This document shows positions 8,168 to 17,849 of a DNA stretch of 64,000 nt, one piece after another. The stretch lies in NCBI GenBank assembly GCA_021325275.1, contig JAJPHL010000068.1:248001-312000 (forward strand). Reading direction: 5' to 3'. A program made the translations under genes and the position numbers. How positions within the stretch are numbered: the first letter of the stretch is position 1; each line of letters starts with the position of its first letter. The notes beneath the pieces are model-generated. The model saw only the letters and a list, made by a program, of their open reading frames with translations, was not told where the DNA came from and ran no database searches. This stretch comes from Terriglobia bacterium. GTDB lineage: Bacteria > Acidobacteriota > Terriglobia > JAJPHL01.

Positions 8168-8875
8168 TTGACTAAGAAGCTTGTGGCTGCGCTTCTGCTT
8201 GGTGGCGTTATCGGCATCCCGTCGTTCAGCCAGCCGGTTGATCACGAGGTGCTTGAGTACGTCCGCGCCATTCGTGTGCAGCGCGACCGCCTCATGTACT
8301 CCGTCGACGTTACGATCGCCGCGTCGCTCCCGGGACTTTCGAAATCCGGTATTTTCAAAGCCACCAAGAAACACGGCACTGATAACAACACCTACGAGCC
8401 GGTGAGCTTCAACGGCGACGGCATCATCAAAACCGACGTGATCGCGCGCTACCTGAACGCCGAAATCGAAGCGCAGAAGCCGGAAGAAATGCTAGCCGTC
8501 GAGATTTCGCCGCTAAATTACAAGTTCACCCCAAAGGGTCACAGCAAGATCGGCGACCGCGATGCGCTGGTGTACGAAGTGAGGCCCTCGCATCACCATT
8601 CGGGATTGTTCCAGGGAACGGTGTGGCTCGATCCGCAGTCGCGCTTGCCGCTGATGGAGGAAGGAAAGCTCGAGAAGCTGCCTTCCATTTGGCTGAAAGA
8701 CGCCACGTTCACGCGAACCTATCGCATCGAGAACGGCGTGTCGCTGCCCGTGAGCATTCATTCCGAAGTGCACGTACGCGTGATCGGCAAGGCGATCATC
8801 AACGTGGATTTCGCGAATTATCACTTGCAGGAAAACCCCAACGCTGCGGCTATCGCCGATTCCGGACATCGCTAG
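8168..8875 (+). CDS. exported protein of unknown function
   Basis: A 235-residue protein with an N-terminal signal peptide (KKLVAALLLGGVIGIPSFSQ). The mature part alternates short beta segments such as YEVRPSHHHSGLFQGTVWLD and RTYRIENGVSLPVSIHSEV. This resembles the lipoprotein-sorting/LolA-like beta folds common in Acidobacteriota, but I recognise no defined family. The only plausible start is TTG 8168, directly after a perfect -10 box. A periplasmic location is likely. Confidence 0.75.
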   Translation: MTKKLVAALLLGGVIGIPSFSQPVDHEVLEYVRAIRVQRDRLMYSVDVTIAASLPGLSKSGIFKATKKHGTDNNTYEPVSFNGDGIIKTDVIARYLNAEIEAQKPEEMLAVEISPLNYKFTPKGHSKIGDRDALVYEVRPSHHHSGLFQGTVWLDPQSRLPLMEEGKLEKLPSIWLKDATFTRTYRIENGVSLPVSIHSEVHVRVIGKAIINVDFANYHLQENPNAAAIADSGHR

Positions 8876-8880
8876 GAACG

Positions 8881-8904
8881 GGACAGGCAAGCATGCCTGT
8901 GTCC
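8881..8904. repeat. GGACAGGC short palindrome, second copy
   Basis: GGACAGGCA (8881-8889) faces TGCCTGTGTCC (8894-8904), giving an imperfect stem with one 2-nt bulge. Its arm matches the palindrome at 2166-2185. It lies 5 nt after the stop of the upstream gene. Confidence 0.45.
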
Positions 8905-8927
8905 TACTTCGGATAACATAAAGTCCT

Positions 8928-10586
8928 GTGGCCAAGAAGAAGAAGGCAGCGGCCGCCACTCGCGTGGCCGCCCCGGACATCCCCTTACAGGATCGATTGA
9001 ACTGGCAGGCGGTCGCGCTGCTGCTGTTGGTGTTTGCCGCGTACGCGAATTCCCTCGGCGCGAGTTTTCACTTCGACGATTATGCGATTCTGGTCGATGG
9101 ATACATCACGCATCCGGGCTTCGGTTGGGATATTTTCCGCCCGTCACAAACGCGTCCCCTCACTTATCTGACGTTTCACTGGAATTATCTGGCGGGCGGC
9201 AGCGATCCCGAGGGATACCACTGGATCAATTTGCTCCTCCACGCCGCGAATTGCATTTTGCTGTTGGTGATCGCGCGAAAATATCTGTCGCCGTTCGTCG
9301 CGGCATGCGTGACGGCGGTTTTCGCGCTGCATCCGCTACAGAGCGAGGCGGTCACGTACGTTTTCGCGCGGTCGACGCTTTTGAGCACGCACCTTGCTCT
9401 GTGGTCGATATGGTTTTACGCCCGCGATCGTTGGGTGTGGAGCGCGGTGATGTTCGGCGTGTCGCTTTTGGCGAAGGAAGAAACGGTCGCGCTGCCCGCG
9501 TTGTTCTTGTTGCTCGATTGGTCGCAGAAGCGCCGACCACGGCTCGGATTCCTCGCGGCGCTTGCAGGATTTGCGACGCTCGCGGCGGGGCGCTTGTTCT
9601 ACTTGATCTACACGGCGCCGGTCGATCCGGGCGTCGGCCGCGTGCGCGGCATTTCCGGCGCGTCGTATTTGCTGACCCAGGGGCGCGTGCTGTGGGATTA
9701 CTTGCGGCTCACGATTTTGCCCGTGGGCCAAACGCTCGATCACGACGTTGCGGTATCGCACGGGTTGTTTGATCCAGGGACGACGGCCGTTGCGTGGATC
9801 GGTCTCGCGGCGCTCGGTGGATTTTTGCTGTGGCAGGCGTGGAAAGGGCGGCCGTGGGCCTTTTGGGCTCTCGGATATTTCGTGTTGATCTCGCCAAGTT
9901 CGAGCATTGTCGCACAAGCGGATCTGATGTTCGAGCACCGCACGTATTTGCCGATGGTCTGCTTGGTGATCGCGCTGGGATTCTTGTTGCAGCGCGTGCC
10001 TCGCCGGCAATCGACGATCGCGATCTGCGTGCTCGCGCCGGTGATGCTCGCGGCGACCGTGGTGAGAAACACTGCTTGGCACGACGAGAAATCGTTTTGG
10101 AACGACGTGATGGCGAAATCGCCGCACAAGGCGCGATCGTATCTGGGTCTGGCCCGCGCCTACATGAACGACGATCCGAAACGCACGTTGCAACTGCTGC
10201 GCCAAGGCCTGGAAATCGATCCGAACAACGCGGAGATGCAGATGAACTACGGCGTCGCGTTGATGGGTGCGCAGGAACCGGCCGAGGCGATGGTGCATTT
10301 TCAAAAAGCGATGGCGTTGACGCGCGAAACGGCCGACAACTGGAACAACATCGGTGCGGCACACTATAGTTTGAAGGAATACGAAGAGTCCTTGAAGAGC
10401 TACGAACGCGCGCTCCAACTCGATCCTTGCAGCTACAACGCGCGCCGAAACATTGTAATGCTGTATGGAACATCCAATCATCCGCAGGAAGCGTGGCGCG
10501 CGGGCGAAGTGCCGTCGACGTGTCACATGGTGCCGGATCAAGCGCGGGAACTGGAGAATCATCGCCGCCAAGTGGGTCGGCCGTAA
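8928..10586 (+). CDS. TMTC-like membrane protein with TPR C-terminus
   Basis: A 552-residue protein. Residues 20-390 contain about ten hydrophobic segments, and the early periplasmic loop ([17 protein letters not shown], then [13 protein letters not shown]) is typical of the TMTC/DUF1736 family of GT-C-fold O-mannosyltransferase-like proteins. Residues 400-530 are TPRs ([32 protein letters not shown]). The start is GTG 8928 with a Lys-rich cytoplasmic N-terminus. It probably transfers a lipid-linked sugar to secreted proteins; the acceptor is unknown. Confidence 0.82.
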   Translation: MAKKKKAAAATRVAAPDIPLQDRLNWQAVALLLLVFAAYANSLGASFHFDDYAILVDGYITHPGFGWDIFRPSQTRPLTYLTFHWNYLAGGSDPEGYHWINLLLHAANCILLLVIARKYLSPFVAACVTAVFALHPLQSEAVTYVFARSTLLSTHLALWSIWFYARDRWVWSAVMFGVSLLAKEETVALPALFLLLDWSQKRRPRLGFLAALAGFATLAAGRLFYLIYTAPVDPGVGRVRGISGASYLLTQGRVLWDYLRLTILPVGQTLDHDVAVSHGLFDPGTTAVAWIGLAALGGFLLWQAWKGRPWAFWALGYFVLISPSSSIVAQADLMFEHRTYLPMVCLVIALGFLLQRVPRRQSTIAICVLAPVMLAATVVRNTAWHDEKSFWNDVMAKSPHKARSYLGLARAYMNDDPKRTLQLLRQGLEIDPNNAEMQMNYGVALMGAQEPAEAMVHFQKAMALTRETADNWNNIGAAHYSLKEYEESLKSYERALQLDPCSYNARRNIVMLYGTSNHPQEAWRAGEVPSTCHMVPDQARELENHRRQVGRP

Positions 10587-10595
10587 CGGCGGGCG

Positions 10596-10601
10596 TATAA
10601 T
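10596..10601 (+). promoter_or_regulatory. -10 box TATAAT upstream of thiG
   Basis: A perfect TATAAT ends 7 bases before thiG ATG 10609, inside the 22-bp gap after the preceding stop. There is no ribosome-binding site between them, so a leaderless thiG mRNA is predicted. Confidence 0.55.
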
Positions 10602-10608
10602 CAAACCG

Positions 10609-11388
10609 ATGGATACTCCGCTCAAAATTGCCGGGCGCGAATTTCAATCGCGGCTGATTGTCGGCACCGGAAAGTACGCAAGCTTCCAGCAGATGGCGCG
10701 CTGCCATAAGGCCAGCGGCGCCGATATGGTCACCGTCGCCGTCCGCCGCGTGAATCTCACCGATAAGTCGAAAGAATCGCTGATCGACTACATCGATCGC
10801 GAGAAGATTTTCATTTTGCCGAACACGGCCGGTTGCTACACGGCCGACGACGCCATCCGCACCGCGCGCCTCGCGCGCGAAGTCGGCCTTTCGCACTGGA
10901 TCAAACTGGAAGTGATCGGCGACGAACGCACCCTGTTTCCCGATAATTTTGGACTCGTGGAAGCCACGCGCGTGCTCGCCAAGGAAGGTTTTGTGGTGAT
11001 GCCGTATACCAACGACGATCTGGTGACCGCGCGCCGTTTGATCGACGCGGGCGCCGCCGCGGTGATGCCGCTCGGTGCTCCGATCGGCAGCGGCATGGGA
11101 TTGCAGAACGTCGCCGGTTTCCGCATCCTGCGCGAGATGATCACCGAAGTTCCGCTGATCCTCGACGCCGGTGTCGGCACCGCGTCCGACGCGGCGATCG
11201 CGATGGAACTGGGCGCGGACGCGGTGCTGATGAACACGGGAATCGCCGGCGCGGAGAATCCCGAACTGATGGCCGAAGCGATGAAGAATGCGGTCCTCGC
11301 CGGACGGCAGGCGTTTCTTGCGGGGCGAATGGCGAAAAAACTTTACGCTACGGCGAGCAGTCCGCTGGAAGGAATGGTCGCGCGGTAA
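10609..11388 (+). CDS. thiG: thiazole synthase ThiG
   Basis: A 259-residue TIM-barrel enzyme that forms the thiazole phosphate of thiamine from deoxyxylulose 5-phosphate, dehydroglycine and ThiS thiocarboxylate. Visible are RLIVGTGKY, the Schiff-base lysine region WIKLEVIGD, the phosphate-binding PLGAPIGSG and [12 protein letters not shown]. Length is normal. ATG 10609 gives MDTPLKIAG; the longer open frame overlaps the previous gene. No other thi gene lies in the window, so thiS, thiF and thiO/thiH must be elsewhere. Confidence 0.96.
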   Translation: MDTPLKIAGREFQSRLIVGTGKYASFQQMARCHKASGADMVTVAVRRVNLTDKSKESLIDYIDREKIFILPNTAGCYTADDAIRTARLAREVGLSHWIKLEVIGDERTLFPDNFGLVEATRVLAKEGFVVMPYTNDDLVTARRLIDAGAAAVMPLGAPIGSGMGLQNVAGFRILREMITEVPLILDAGVGTASDAAIAMELGADAVLMNTGIAGAENPELMAEAMKNAVLAGRQAFLAGRMAKKLYATASSPLEGMVAR

Positions 11389-11754
11389 TTATTTGCCCGG
11401 TTCCCACAATTCAATCGGATTTCCCTCCGGATCGTGGATCCGAGTGAAGCGGCCCACCGGCGGGTAATCCTGCACCTCGCCGACCGTAATTCCCGCGCCT
11501 TTGAGTTGCGCGACCATCGCGTCCATGTTCCGCACGCGGAAATTGAGCATCCACACTTTCGACATGTCGCCGAAATAGTCGGTGGTCTCTTTGGACGGCG
11601 AAAACGCAGTTGGTCCCGCCTCTTGATGCCACGGCTCGTCTCCCGCGCCGCTCGGGACAAGCGACACGCCCAAGTGATCGTTGTACCACTTGGCCAAACC
11701 CTTCGGATCTTTCGCGCGAAAGAAGAAACCGCCGATTCCTGTGACCTTCTCCAT
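11389..11754 (-). CDS. VOC family (glyoxalase-like) protein
   Basis: A 121-residue protein with one vicinal-oxygen-chelate repeat pair: an N-terminal strand GIGGFFFRAKDPKGLAKWYNDHLG and a C-terminal RIHDPEGNPIELWEP, whose Glu is a typical metal ligand. Members are dioxygenases, isomerases or resistance proteins; no specific role is indicated. AGAGGGAT precedes ATG 11754. The stop directly abuts the convergent thiG stop. Confidence 0.85.
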   Translation of the reverse strand: MEKVTGIGGFFFRAKDPKGLAKWYNDHLGVSLVPSGAGDEPWHQEAGPTAFSPSKETTDYFGDMSKVWMLNFRVRNMDAMVAQLKGAGITVGEVQDYPPVGRFTRIHDPEGNPIELWEPGK

Positions 11755-11768
11755 TGATCCCTCTCGTT

Positions 11769-12794
11769 CTATTTTTCCGCCCAGGCCAAGCCATCGGCCG
11801 TTTTGCCTGCGTCGATCACCGACGCTACTGTCCAGTCAGAAGTGCGAATCGCCGCGACTTTTCCGTTCGCATCGCACGACACGTACGCCATTTTCCCATC
11901 CGGCGTAACTAGCGTTTCCTGCGGCGACTTCGGCACGTCGATGGTCTGCGCGACCTTCATCGCTTTCAAATCGATTACCGCAACTTTGTTCGTCTTCATC
12001 AGCGCCGCGACGAGATATTTTCCATCGGGCGTAGTCGCTGTTCCATAAGCGACGTCGGGCAATTCGATCCAGTTGGCCACTTTGTTCGTCGCCGTATCGA
12101 TCACCGCAAGCTGCGGCTTGGTTTGATCCGCCGTGAAGACCCACTTGTCGTCGACGGAAATCGCGATGCGCTGCGTGGTTTTCGAAATTGGGATGATGGC
12201 GGCAACCTTTTTGGCCGCGAGATCGATCACCGAGACCGTCCCAGGGCCGACGTTCGCCGTGTAGCCGCGTTTTCCGTCGTGCGAGAGCACCAGCATGTGC
12301 GATTCTTCCGATCCCGTCGGCACGGAGCCGACAATCTTGTACGTTTTCGGATCGATGATCGTCACGCTTTTCTCGAGTTCGGTGGTCACGTAGAGCATGC
12401 CATCTTTGGGACCAAACATCGGGCAGTGCGGACGCACGCCGTGTCCAAAGTCGATGGTGTGCACGAGTTTTCGCGACGCGATGTCGATTACCGCGAGCGT
12501 ACTGCCGTCGGTGCCGGGCTTGCCGACGCCGGAATTCCCGTAGATGGGCACGAACGCCGTCTTCCCGTCGGGCGATGCGATCACTTCGTGTCCCGTGACG
12601 CCTCCTTCCGCGACCGTGGCGACCTGCTTACCTTCAGAAGGATCAATGATGCCGAGAGTCTGTTCACCTTTGTTGGCGACGAGTAGCATGCCGGCTCCTT
12701 TTTCTGCGGCTTGGACGGACCAAGCTCCAACAGACCAAAGCGTGGCGGAAACGACCAAGCACAACGCGGCCACAACAATTCGCGGGTTTTTCAT
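11769..12794 (-). CDS. secreted YVTN beta-propeller protein
   Basis: A 341-residue protein with a signal peptide (IVVAALCLVVSATLWSVG) followed by about seven 40-residue propeller blades. Repeating signatures include VIDIASRKLVHTID, IIDPKTYKIVGSVPTG, VIDLAAKKVAAIIPI and VIDTATNKVANWIEL, the YVTN pattern common in extracytoplasmic proteins of Acidobacteriota. The role is unknown; such propellers bind proteins or act as lactonase-like scaffolds. TATAAT lies 10 bases before ATG 12794. It ends 14 bp before the VOC gene on the same strand. Confidence 0.85.
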   Translation of the reverse strand: MKNPRIVVAALCLVVSATLWSVGAWSVQAAEKGAGMLLVANKGEQTLGIIDPSEGKQVATVAEGGVTGHEVIASPDGKTAFVPIYGNSGVGKPGTDGSTLAVIDIASRKLVHTIDFGHGVRPHCPMFGPKDGMLYVTTELEKSVTIIDPKTYKIVGSVPTGSEESHMLVLSHDGKRGYTANVGPGTVSVIDLAAKKVAAIIPISKTTQRIAISVDDKWVFTADQTKPQLAVIDTATNKVANWIELPDVAYGTATTPDGKYLVAALMKTNKVAVIDLKAMKVAQTIDVPKSPQETLVTPDGKMAYVSCDANGKVAAIRTSDWTVASVIDAGKTADGLAWAEK

Positions 12795-12837
12795 GATGCC
12801 GGCCATTATAGCGCATTGGTATGAGAGACTGTCACGC

Positions 12838-13872
12838 ATGAGCAAAGTTCTGGTCACCGGCGGATCGGGTTTCATCGGCAGCCACTGTATTTTGCAATTG
12901 CTGGCAGCGGGCCACGAAGTTCGCACCACGGTTCGCGACTTGAAGCGCGAGAAGGACGTGCGCGCGATGTTGAAAACCGGCGGGGCAGATCCCGGGCGCA
13001 AATTGTCGTTTGTCGCCGCGAATCTCGAGAGCGATGGTGGATGGCCGGAAGCCGTGGCCGGCTGCGAATACGTGCTGCATGTGGCGTCCCCGTTTCCGGG
13101 CGCGGTCCCGAAGCACGAAGATGAGCTGATCATCCCGGCTCGCGGCGGCGCGCTGCGCGTGCTTCGTGCTTCTGCGGAAGCTGGGGTCAAGCGCGTGGTG
13201 CTGACCTCGTCGTTCGCGACGATCGGCTACGGTCAACCGGAACGCGACACGCCCTTCACGGAGAGTGATTGGACCGATCCGAACGGCGACGATGTCCAGC
13301 CGTATGTGAAATCGAAAACCTTGGCGGAGCGGGCGGCGTGGGAATTTATCGCCAAGGAACGTCGCGCGCTGGAGCTTGCGGTGGTGAATCCCGTGGGCGT
13401 CTTTGGTCCCGTGCTATCGGCAGACTACGCGACGTCGATTCTCGCTGTGCAGCGCATGATGGACGGCGCGATTCCGGGCTGTCCGCGACTGCACTTCGGC
13501 GTGGTGGACGTGCGCGACGTAGCCGACCTGCACATCCGCGCGATGACCGCGCCTGCCGCGAACGGTGAGCGGTTTCTCGCGGTCGCTGGTGACTTCATGG
13601 CGCTATCGGCGATCGCGAAGGTCCTCAAAGATCGCATGGGCGCGGCGGCAAAACGCGTGAAGACGCGCGAAGTGCCGAATTGGCTCGTCCGGCTGGCGGC
13701 ATTGCGCGATTCGGCGGTGGCGCAGATCGTGCCCGAACTCGGAAAGCGCAAGAACGCTACGAGCGAGAAGGCACGCCGCTTGCTCGGGTGGTCGCCGCGA
13801 TCGGCGGAAGAGGCGATTGTCGCGACGGCAGAGAGTCTGGTGCGATTAGGATTGCTGAAAGACAACAAATGA
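12838..13872 (+). CDS. NAD(P)-dependent epimerase/dihydroflavonol-4-reductase-like
   Basis: A 344-residue extended short-chain dehydrogenase. The N-terminal Rossmann motif is VTGGSGFIGSHC. The active site lies at YVKSKTLAERAAWEF (YxxxK), with the serine in LTSSFATIGYG upstream, and VNPVGVFGPV follows. The DFR-like form suggests reduction of a carbonyl side chain rather than sugar epimerisation. I chose ATG 12838 because the longer open frame overlaps the divergent YVTN gene. It is transcribed divergently from that gene with only 43 bp between starts. Confidence 0.9.
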   Translation: MSKVLVTGGSGFIGSHCILQLLAAGHEVRTTVRDLKREKDVRAMLKTGGADPGRKLSFVAANLESDGGWPEAVAGCEYVLHVASPFPGAVPKHEDELIIPARGGALRVLRASAEAGVKRVVLTSSFATIGYGQPERDTPFTESDWTDPNGDDVQPYVKSKTLAERAAWEFIAKERRALELAVVNPVGVFGPVLSADYATSILAVQRMMDGAIPGCPRLHFGVVDVRDVADLHIRAMTAPAANGERFLAVAGDFMALSAIAKVLKDRMGAAAKRVKTREVPNWLVRLAALRDSAVAQIVPELGKRKNATSEKARRLLGWSPRSAEEAIVATAESLVRLGLLKDNK

Positions 13873-13900
13873 GCCGCGACTGGAATGGAGCGGCGTGAAC

Positions 13901-14833
13901 TCATTTTGCCGGTTGCAGCAGCGACGCGGCGATGGAAACCGCGATCACGCCGCCTACCACCGCGAGCGATACGCCTGTCGAAATCGGATAATACGCGGCC
14001 GCGAGCATTTTCATTCCCACAAACGCCAGCACCACGCCTAGTCCGTAATTCAAGTAGCGGAATCCACCGATGGCGCCGGCCAGCACGAAGTACAGCGAGC
14101 GAAGTCCCAGCACGGCGAAGACGTTCGACGTGTACACGATGAACGGGTGACGCGAGATCGCAAAGACTGCCGGGATGGAATCGGTGGCGAACGCCACGTC
14201 GACGGCCTCGACCAGCGCGAGAACGAGCAGCAACGGCGTGGCCAACCATTTTCCGTCAAGTCGAATCGAAAACCGATCGCCGGCGAACGTAGGCGAGAGC
14301 GGAACGAAGCGGCGAAAGAGTTTTACGACGGGATTTTTTTCCGGCTGCATGGTTTGTCCGCGATGGAAAAACAGCCTCGCTCCGGTGAAAACGATGAACG
14401 CGCCGAAGACGTACTCGAGCCAATCGAAGCGCGACAGCAACACCGCGCCGAGGGCCACGAAGATCCCGCGCAGCGCCAGCGCACCTAAAATCCCCCAGAA
14501 CAGGATGCGATGTTGGTGCGCGCGCTCCACACCGAAGTAGGAAAAAATCACGTAAAACACGAACATGTTATCGACGCTGAGGGATTCTTCCACCAGGTAC
14601 GACGCCGTGAACTCGAGACCTCGCGCGGGTCCGAACCACCAGACCACCGCGACGTTGAACGCAGCGGCCAACCCAACCCATCCGGCGAGCCAGGCAAGGG
14701 AATGGCTCACGGTCATTTGATCGTTGTTACGCCGCAACACGCCGAGGTCCAGCGCCAGCGCCGCAGCGACAACGATGGCAAACGTTAACCAAGGTACTAA
14801 ATCGGGGATCAAATCAGAGGGAGCGGGGAGCAA
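13901..14833 (-). CDS. TerC family membrane protein
   Basis: A 310-residue integral membrane protein with about eight or nine hydrophobic helices. Conserved TerC features include LDLGVL near the start, EESLSVDNMFVFYVI and EAVDVAFATDSIPAVFAI, whose acidic residues lie in the membrane. The family includes manganese exporters (MntP/Alx-like) that load secreted metalloproteins. The start is TTG 14833, 2 nt after the stop of the amidase gene, suggesting coupling. Confidence 0.92.
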   Translation of the reverse strand: MLPAPSDLIPDLVPWLTFAIVVAAALALDLGVLRRNNDQMTVSHSLAWLAGWVGLAAAFNVAVVWWFGPARGLEFTASYLVEESLSVDNMFVFYVIFSYFGVERAHQHRILFWGILGALALRGIFVALGAVLLSRFDWLEYVFGAFIVFTGARLFFHRGQTMQPEKNPVVKLFRRFVPLSPTFAGDRFSIRLDGKWLATPLLLVLALVEAVDVAFATDSIPAVFAISRHPFIVYTSNVFAVLGLRSLYFVLAGAIGGFRYLNYGLGVVLAFVGMKMLAAAYYPISTGVSLAVVGGVIAVSIAASLLQPAK

Positions 14834-14835
14834 TT

Positions 14836-16821
14836 CTACTGGACCGGGACTTCGGCGCGCTGGCTTGCGACTTTCACGCCGCCCAGCGAACTGGCGTAGC
14901 GTTGAATTCCGTGGAAGAGCGATTCGGCGATGCGCTGGCGGTACTCCGGTTTCTTGAGCAGCTTTTCATCCTGCGGATTTGAGACGAAACTGATTTCCGC
15001 CAGGATGCTCGGCATGTTCGCGCCGATCAACACCACGAACGGCGCTTTGCGCACGCCGCGGTTGCGCAGCCCCGCGTTGCCACGCGACATTCCGGTATAC
15101 AGCGACTTCTGCACTTCGGCGGCGAACTCCTTGGACTCCTCCACCTTTTCGTACAGCGTGATCTTCTTCACCAAGTCCTGCAATTCGTGGACGGATTTTT
15201 CGGATACCGCGTTTTCGCGTGCCGCCGTTTCCAGCGCGTCCTGGGAGGTGCTGAAGCTCAAGTAATACGTTTCGATGCCGCGCGCTTTGGCGTCGCGGCT
15301 GGCGTTCGCATGAATGGAGACAAATAGATCCGCTTGTTTTTGATTGGCCACCGCCGTGCGCATTTCCAGCGGCACGAATGTATCATCATCGCGCGTGTAA
15401 ACCACTTCGCTGCCGAGGCGTTCTTGCACCATTTGACCCAAGCGCAGCGCGACGTCGAGCACTAATTCCTTCTCCGTGTATCCCGTGGGCCCGATCGTTC
15501 CCGTGTCGTGACCGCCGTGTCCGGCGTCGATCACCACGCGGCCGATCTTCAGTCCCAGTGCGCGCGTGAGCGAGCGCTGGCCGCTGGCATTGGGAAGCGG
15601 CGCGGTGATCGAGCGCGGCTCGCTCGTCGCGTCGACAACGCGCGATTTTGTTGGGCTCGGAACCAGTTCCGGCGAGACTTTCGCGTAGACCGGCTCTGTT
15701 GTCGGACCCTTCGTGCTGGGGATTTCCGCTTCCGGCACCGAATCGGGCGATGTCGCGGGTATCGCTTCTATGGGCTTCGATTCAAGCGGCTGTTCGGCTT
15801 GCGATTCCACCGGTAAGTCGGCTGGCTTTAACTTTTTGTCTTTCTTCGTCTCGGGCTTCGCTTCCGGCTTTGCGGTGGCACGTACCGGGACCGGATCGAG
15901 TTTGGCCGACAATGGCGGAGGAGTTGGAGCAGGCGGCGTGTTCGACGCACTCGCGGAGTTCGTGTGCGATCCGCCTTGGATATCGATCACCAAGCGATAA
16001 GGATTCGGCAGCAGGAATGCCGAGTACGTCGCCACAGGACCCACTTCGAGCACCACGCGCGTGGTTCCTGTTTGTTTGTTCGTACCCGTACGGACTTTCT
16101 TCAGCAGGCCGTCATCGACGTCCTTGTTGCGATCCTTGAGCGCCGGCGCGAGCTTCGTATTGTGCAGGTCGAAATAAATGCGGTCGGGATTGGCGATGCG
16201 CCCCGCTTCAAATTTCACTTCGTCGTCCACGTCGATTACCACGCGTGTGTAATTCGGCGTGGTCCACTCGCGTATATTCGAGATGCCGACGAGTTTTCCG
16301 GGCGCGCGCTCTTCAGTGGCGGCAGGCGCGGTCCGGGTGACCGGAACCACCGGCGCGGCCGACGCGGGGTGTTCTTCGTCTTCGGCCTCCATGATGGCGA
16401 TCGCTTGATTCGATTGCTTGCGGTAGCGATTCTGCGGATACTCGCGCAGCAGCGTCTGATAAAGATTGCGCGCCTCGGCGCGATACTTGCCGGCGTCGGA
16501 GGGAAAGCGCTTGGCCATCTCCTCGTTCAACGACGCGGCTTGGAACAGGCTGTCCGGCGCCTGGTGAACCATTGGCGAAAGCACCAGCACCGAGTGATAC
16601 ATCTTCAGGATGGCTTGATAGTCCGAAAGGCGGCGATCGGCGATGGGCTTGGCTTCCAGCGTGGCGCGGGCCGCTTCCGCTTTGTCGAATTGTGCGCGAG
16701 CCGATTGACGCTTTTGTTGCTGGCTGGCAGGAATCGCGGCGGGAAGGGAAGCGACAGCCAGGAGCAGCACGCCGAATAAGCGCGCCATCGTGATCCATCG
16801 GGCTATCGACTTGCCGGACAT
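14836..16821 (-). CDS. N-acetylmuramoyl-L-alanine amidase (AMIN + Amidase_3)
   Basis: A roughly 661-residue periplasmic cell-wall hydrolase. It has a signal peptide (MARLFGVLLLAVASLPAA), an N-terminal helical segment, an AMIN domain at about 170-280 (TRVVIDVDDEVKFEAGRI), a Pro/Ala/Lys-rich linker and a C-terminal Amidase_3 domain. Zinc ligands are visible as VVIDAGHGGHDTG, LVLDVALRLG and FVSIHANAS, with the catalytic Glu in LAEISFVSN. It cleaves the amide between MurNAc and the stem peptide during cell separation. ATG 16821 has GGAGGGG 10 bases upstream. Confidence 0.93.
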   Translation of the reverse strand: MSGKSIARWITMARLFGVLLLAVASLPAAIPASQQQKRQSARAQFDKAEAARATLEAKPIADRRLSDYQAILKMYHSVLVLSPMVHQAPDSLFQAASLNEEMAKRFPSDAGKYRAEARNLYQTLLREYPQNRYRKQSNQAIAIMEAEDEEHPASAAPVVPVTRTAPAATEERAPGKLVGISNIREWTTPNYTRVVIDVDDEVKFEAGRIANPDRIYFDLHNTKLAPALKDRNKDVDDGLLKKVRTGTNKQTGTTRVVLEVGPVATYSAFLLPNPYRLVIDIQGGSHTNSASASNTPPAPTPPPLSAKLDPVPVRATAKPEAKPETKKDKKLKPADLPVESQAEQPLESKPIEAIPATSPDSVPEAEIPSTKGPTTEPVYAKVSPELVPSPTKSRVVDATSEPRSITAPLPNASGQRSLTRALGLKIGRVVIDAGHGGHDTGTIGPTGYTEKELVLDVALRLGQMVQERLGSEVVYTRDDDTFVPLEMRTAVANQKQADLFVSIHANASRDAKARGIETYYLSFSTSQDALETAARENAVSEKSVHELQDLVKKITLYEKVEESKEFAAEVQKSLYTGMSRGNAGLRNRGVRKAPFVVLIGANMPSILAEISFVSNPQDEKLLKKPEYRQRIAESLFHGIQRYASSLGGVKVASQRAEVPVQ

Positions 16822-16867
16822 GACCGCGTCACCCCTCCGCTCGCCCAACATCTGCTCTCCCCGATCA

Positions 16868-17653
16868 TCAGGGCAAATTCGTGTAGACCACTTTGCCGTT
16901 TTCGTCCACCGTCCGCGTGATTCCCGGTTGTTTCGCCGGCTGCGGCGCTTGCGCGTGCAGCGAGCCGTAAAGATTGCCGATCTTCTTCACGTAGTTCACG
17001 GTCTCGCGATACGGTGGAACGCCGCCGTAGCGCGTCACCGCGCCCGGACCCGCGTTGTACGCGGCCAGCGACAGCGACAAATCGCCGCCGAATTGCGTCA
17101 GCAGCGACTTCAAGTAGCGCACGCCGCCATCGACGTTTTGCGCCGGATCGAAAACGTTGGTCACACCGAGATCGCGCGCCGTAAACGGCATCAACTGCAT
17201 CAGTCCCAGCGCGCCCTTGCTCGAAACCGCGCGCGGGTTACTGTTCGATTCGGTGTGGATCATTGCCTTCACGAGGTTCACATCCACTTCGTGACGGCGA
17301 GCAGTCTGTTCCACGACAGCGTCAAGACTTGTTGAAGTACTGGACGGAGTCTTTGAGATGTTTGTTGCGGAGTCGGAAGCAACTTGCGCGCTCGGCGCGG
17401 CCGGGGCAGCGAACGACGCCGATTTCACGACCGGCTGAGCCAATGTCGCCGCTGGCTTCACGATTTTCGATTGTTTCTTGACGCCGCGCACGAGGCGCGA
17501 CGGAGCCGTTGCCTTTGGAACGGAGGTATCCGGTTTGGGCTCTGGGTTGACGTAAACGCGCCGTCCGGTCTCGTCCACATAGAAGGCGAGCTGCGCGGAA
17601 GCGGCGGTTACGCCGAGCCCCAGCAGTATTGCGATCAAGGTAAAACGCTTCAA
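16868..17653 (-). CDS. lytic transglycosylase with DUF4124-like N-terminus
   Basis: A 261-residue exported enzyme. The signal peptide is KRFTLIAILLGLGVTAASA, followed by FYVDETGRRVYVNPEP like the DUF4124 module and a low-complexity linker. The SLT domain (about 125-235) has the catalytic Glu in HTESNSNPRAVS, then GALGLMQLMP and AAYNAGPGAV. A second DUF4124-like motif, DENGKVVYTNLP, closes the protein. It cuts peptidoglycan glycan strands. The start is TTG 17653 with TATAAT 9 bases upstream. It lies just upstream of the amidase. Confidence 0.9.
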   Translation of the reverse strand: MKRFTLIAILLGLGVTAASAQLAFYVDETGRRVYVNPEPKPDTSVPKATAPSRLVRGVKKQSKIVKPAATLAQPVVKSASFAAPAAPSAQVASDSATNISKTPSSTSTSLDAVVEQTARRHEVDVNLVKAMIHTESNSNPRAVSSKGALGLMQLMPFTARDLGVTNVFDPAQNVDGGVRYLKSLLTQFGGDLSLSLAAYNAGPGAVTRYGGVPPYRETVNYVKKIGNLYGSLHAQAPQPAKQPGITRTVDENGKVVYTNLP

Positions 17654-17849
17654 AGTAATTGAATTATAACATGGGCGCGCTAGCGAACATTGTCAAGCCA
17701 TTTTGTTCTGTTACTCCGCTGTGTCTCGGCCTAGGACTGTTGTTATCCGCCTGACGTGACGTCCCGGTCTTCTCTGCAAAGCCGAGCTCGGCAGCGGCGC
17801 CCGAAGGTCCGGTGTATACTTGTCCCGCCGTACGAGGAGCGGCGTTCCA

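Noticed and set aside
9336-10896. Long minus-strand open frames opposite the TMTC-like gene and thiG
   Set aside because: His/Arg-rich translations with no family features; both plus-strand genes have clear motifs.
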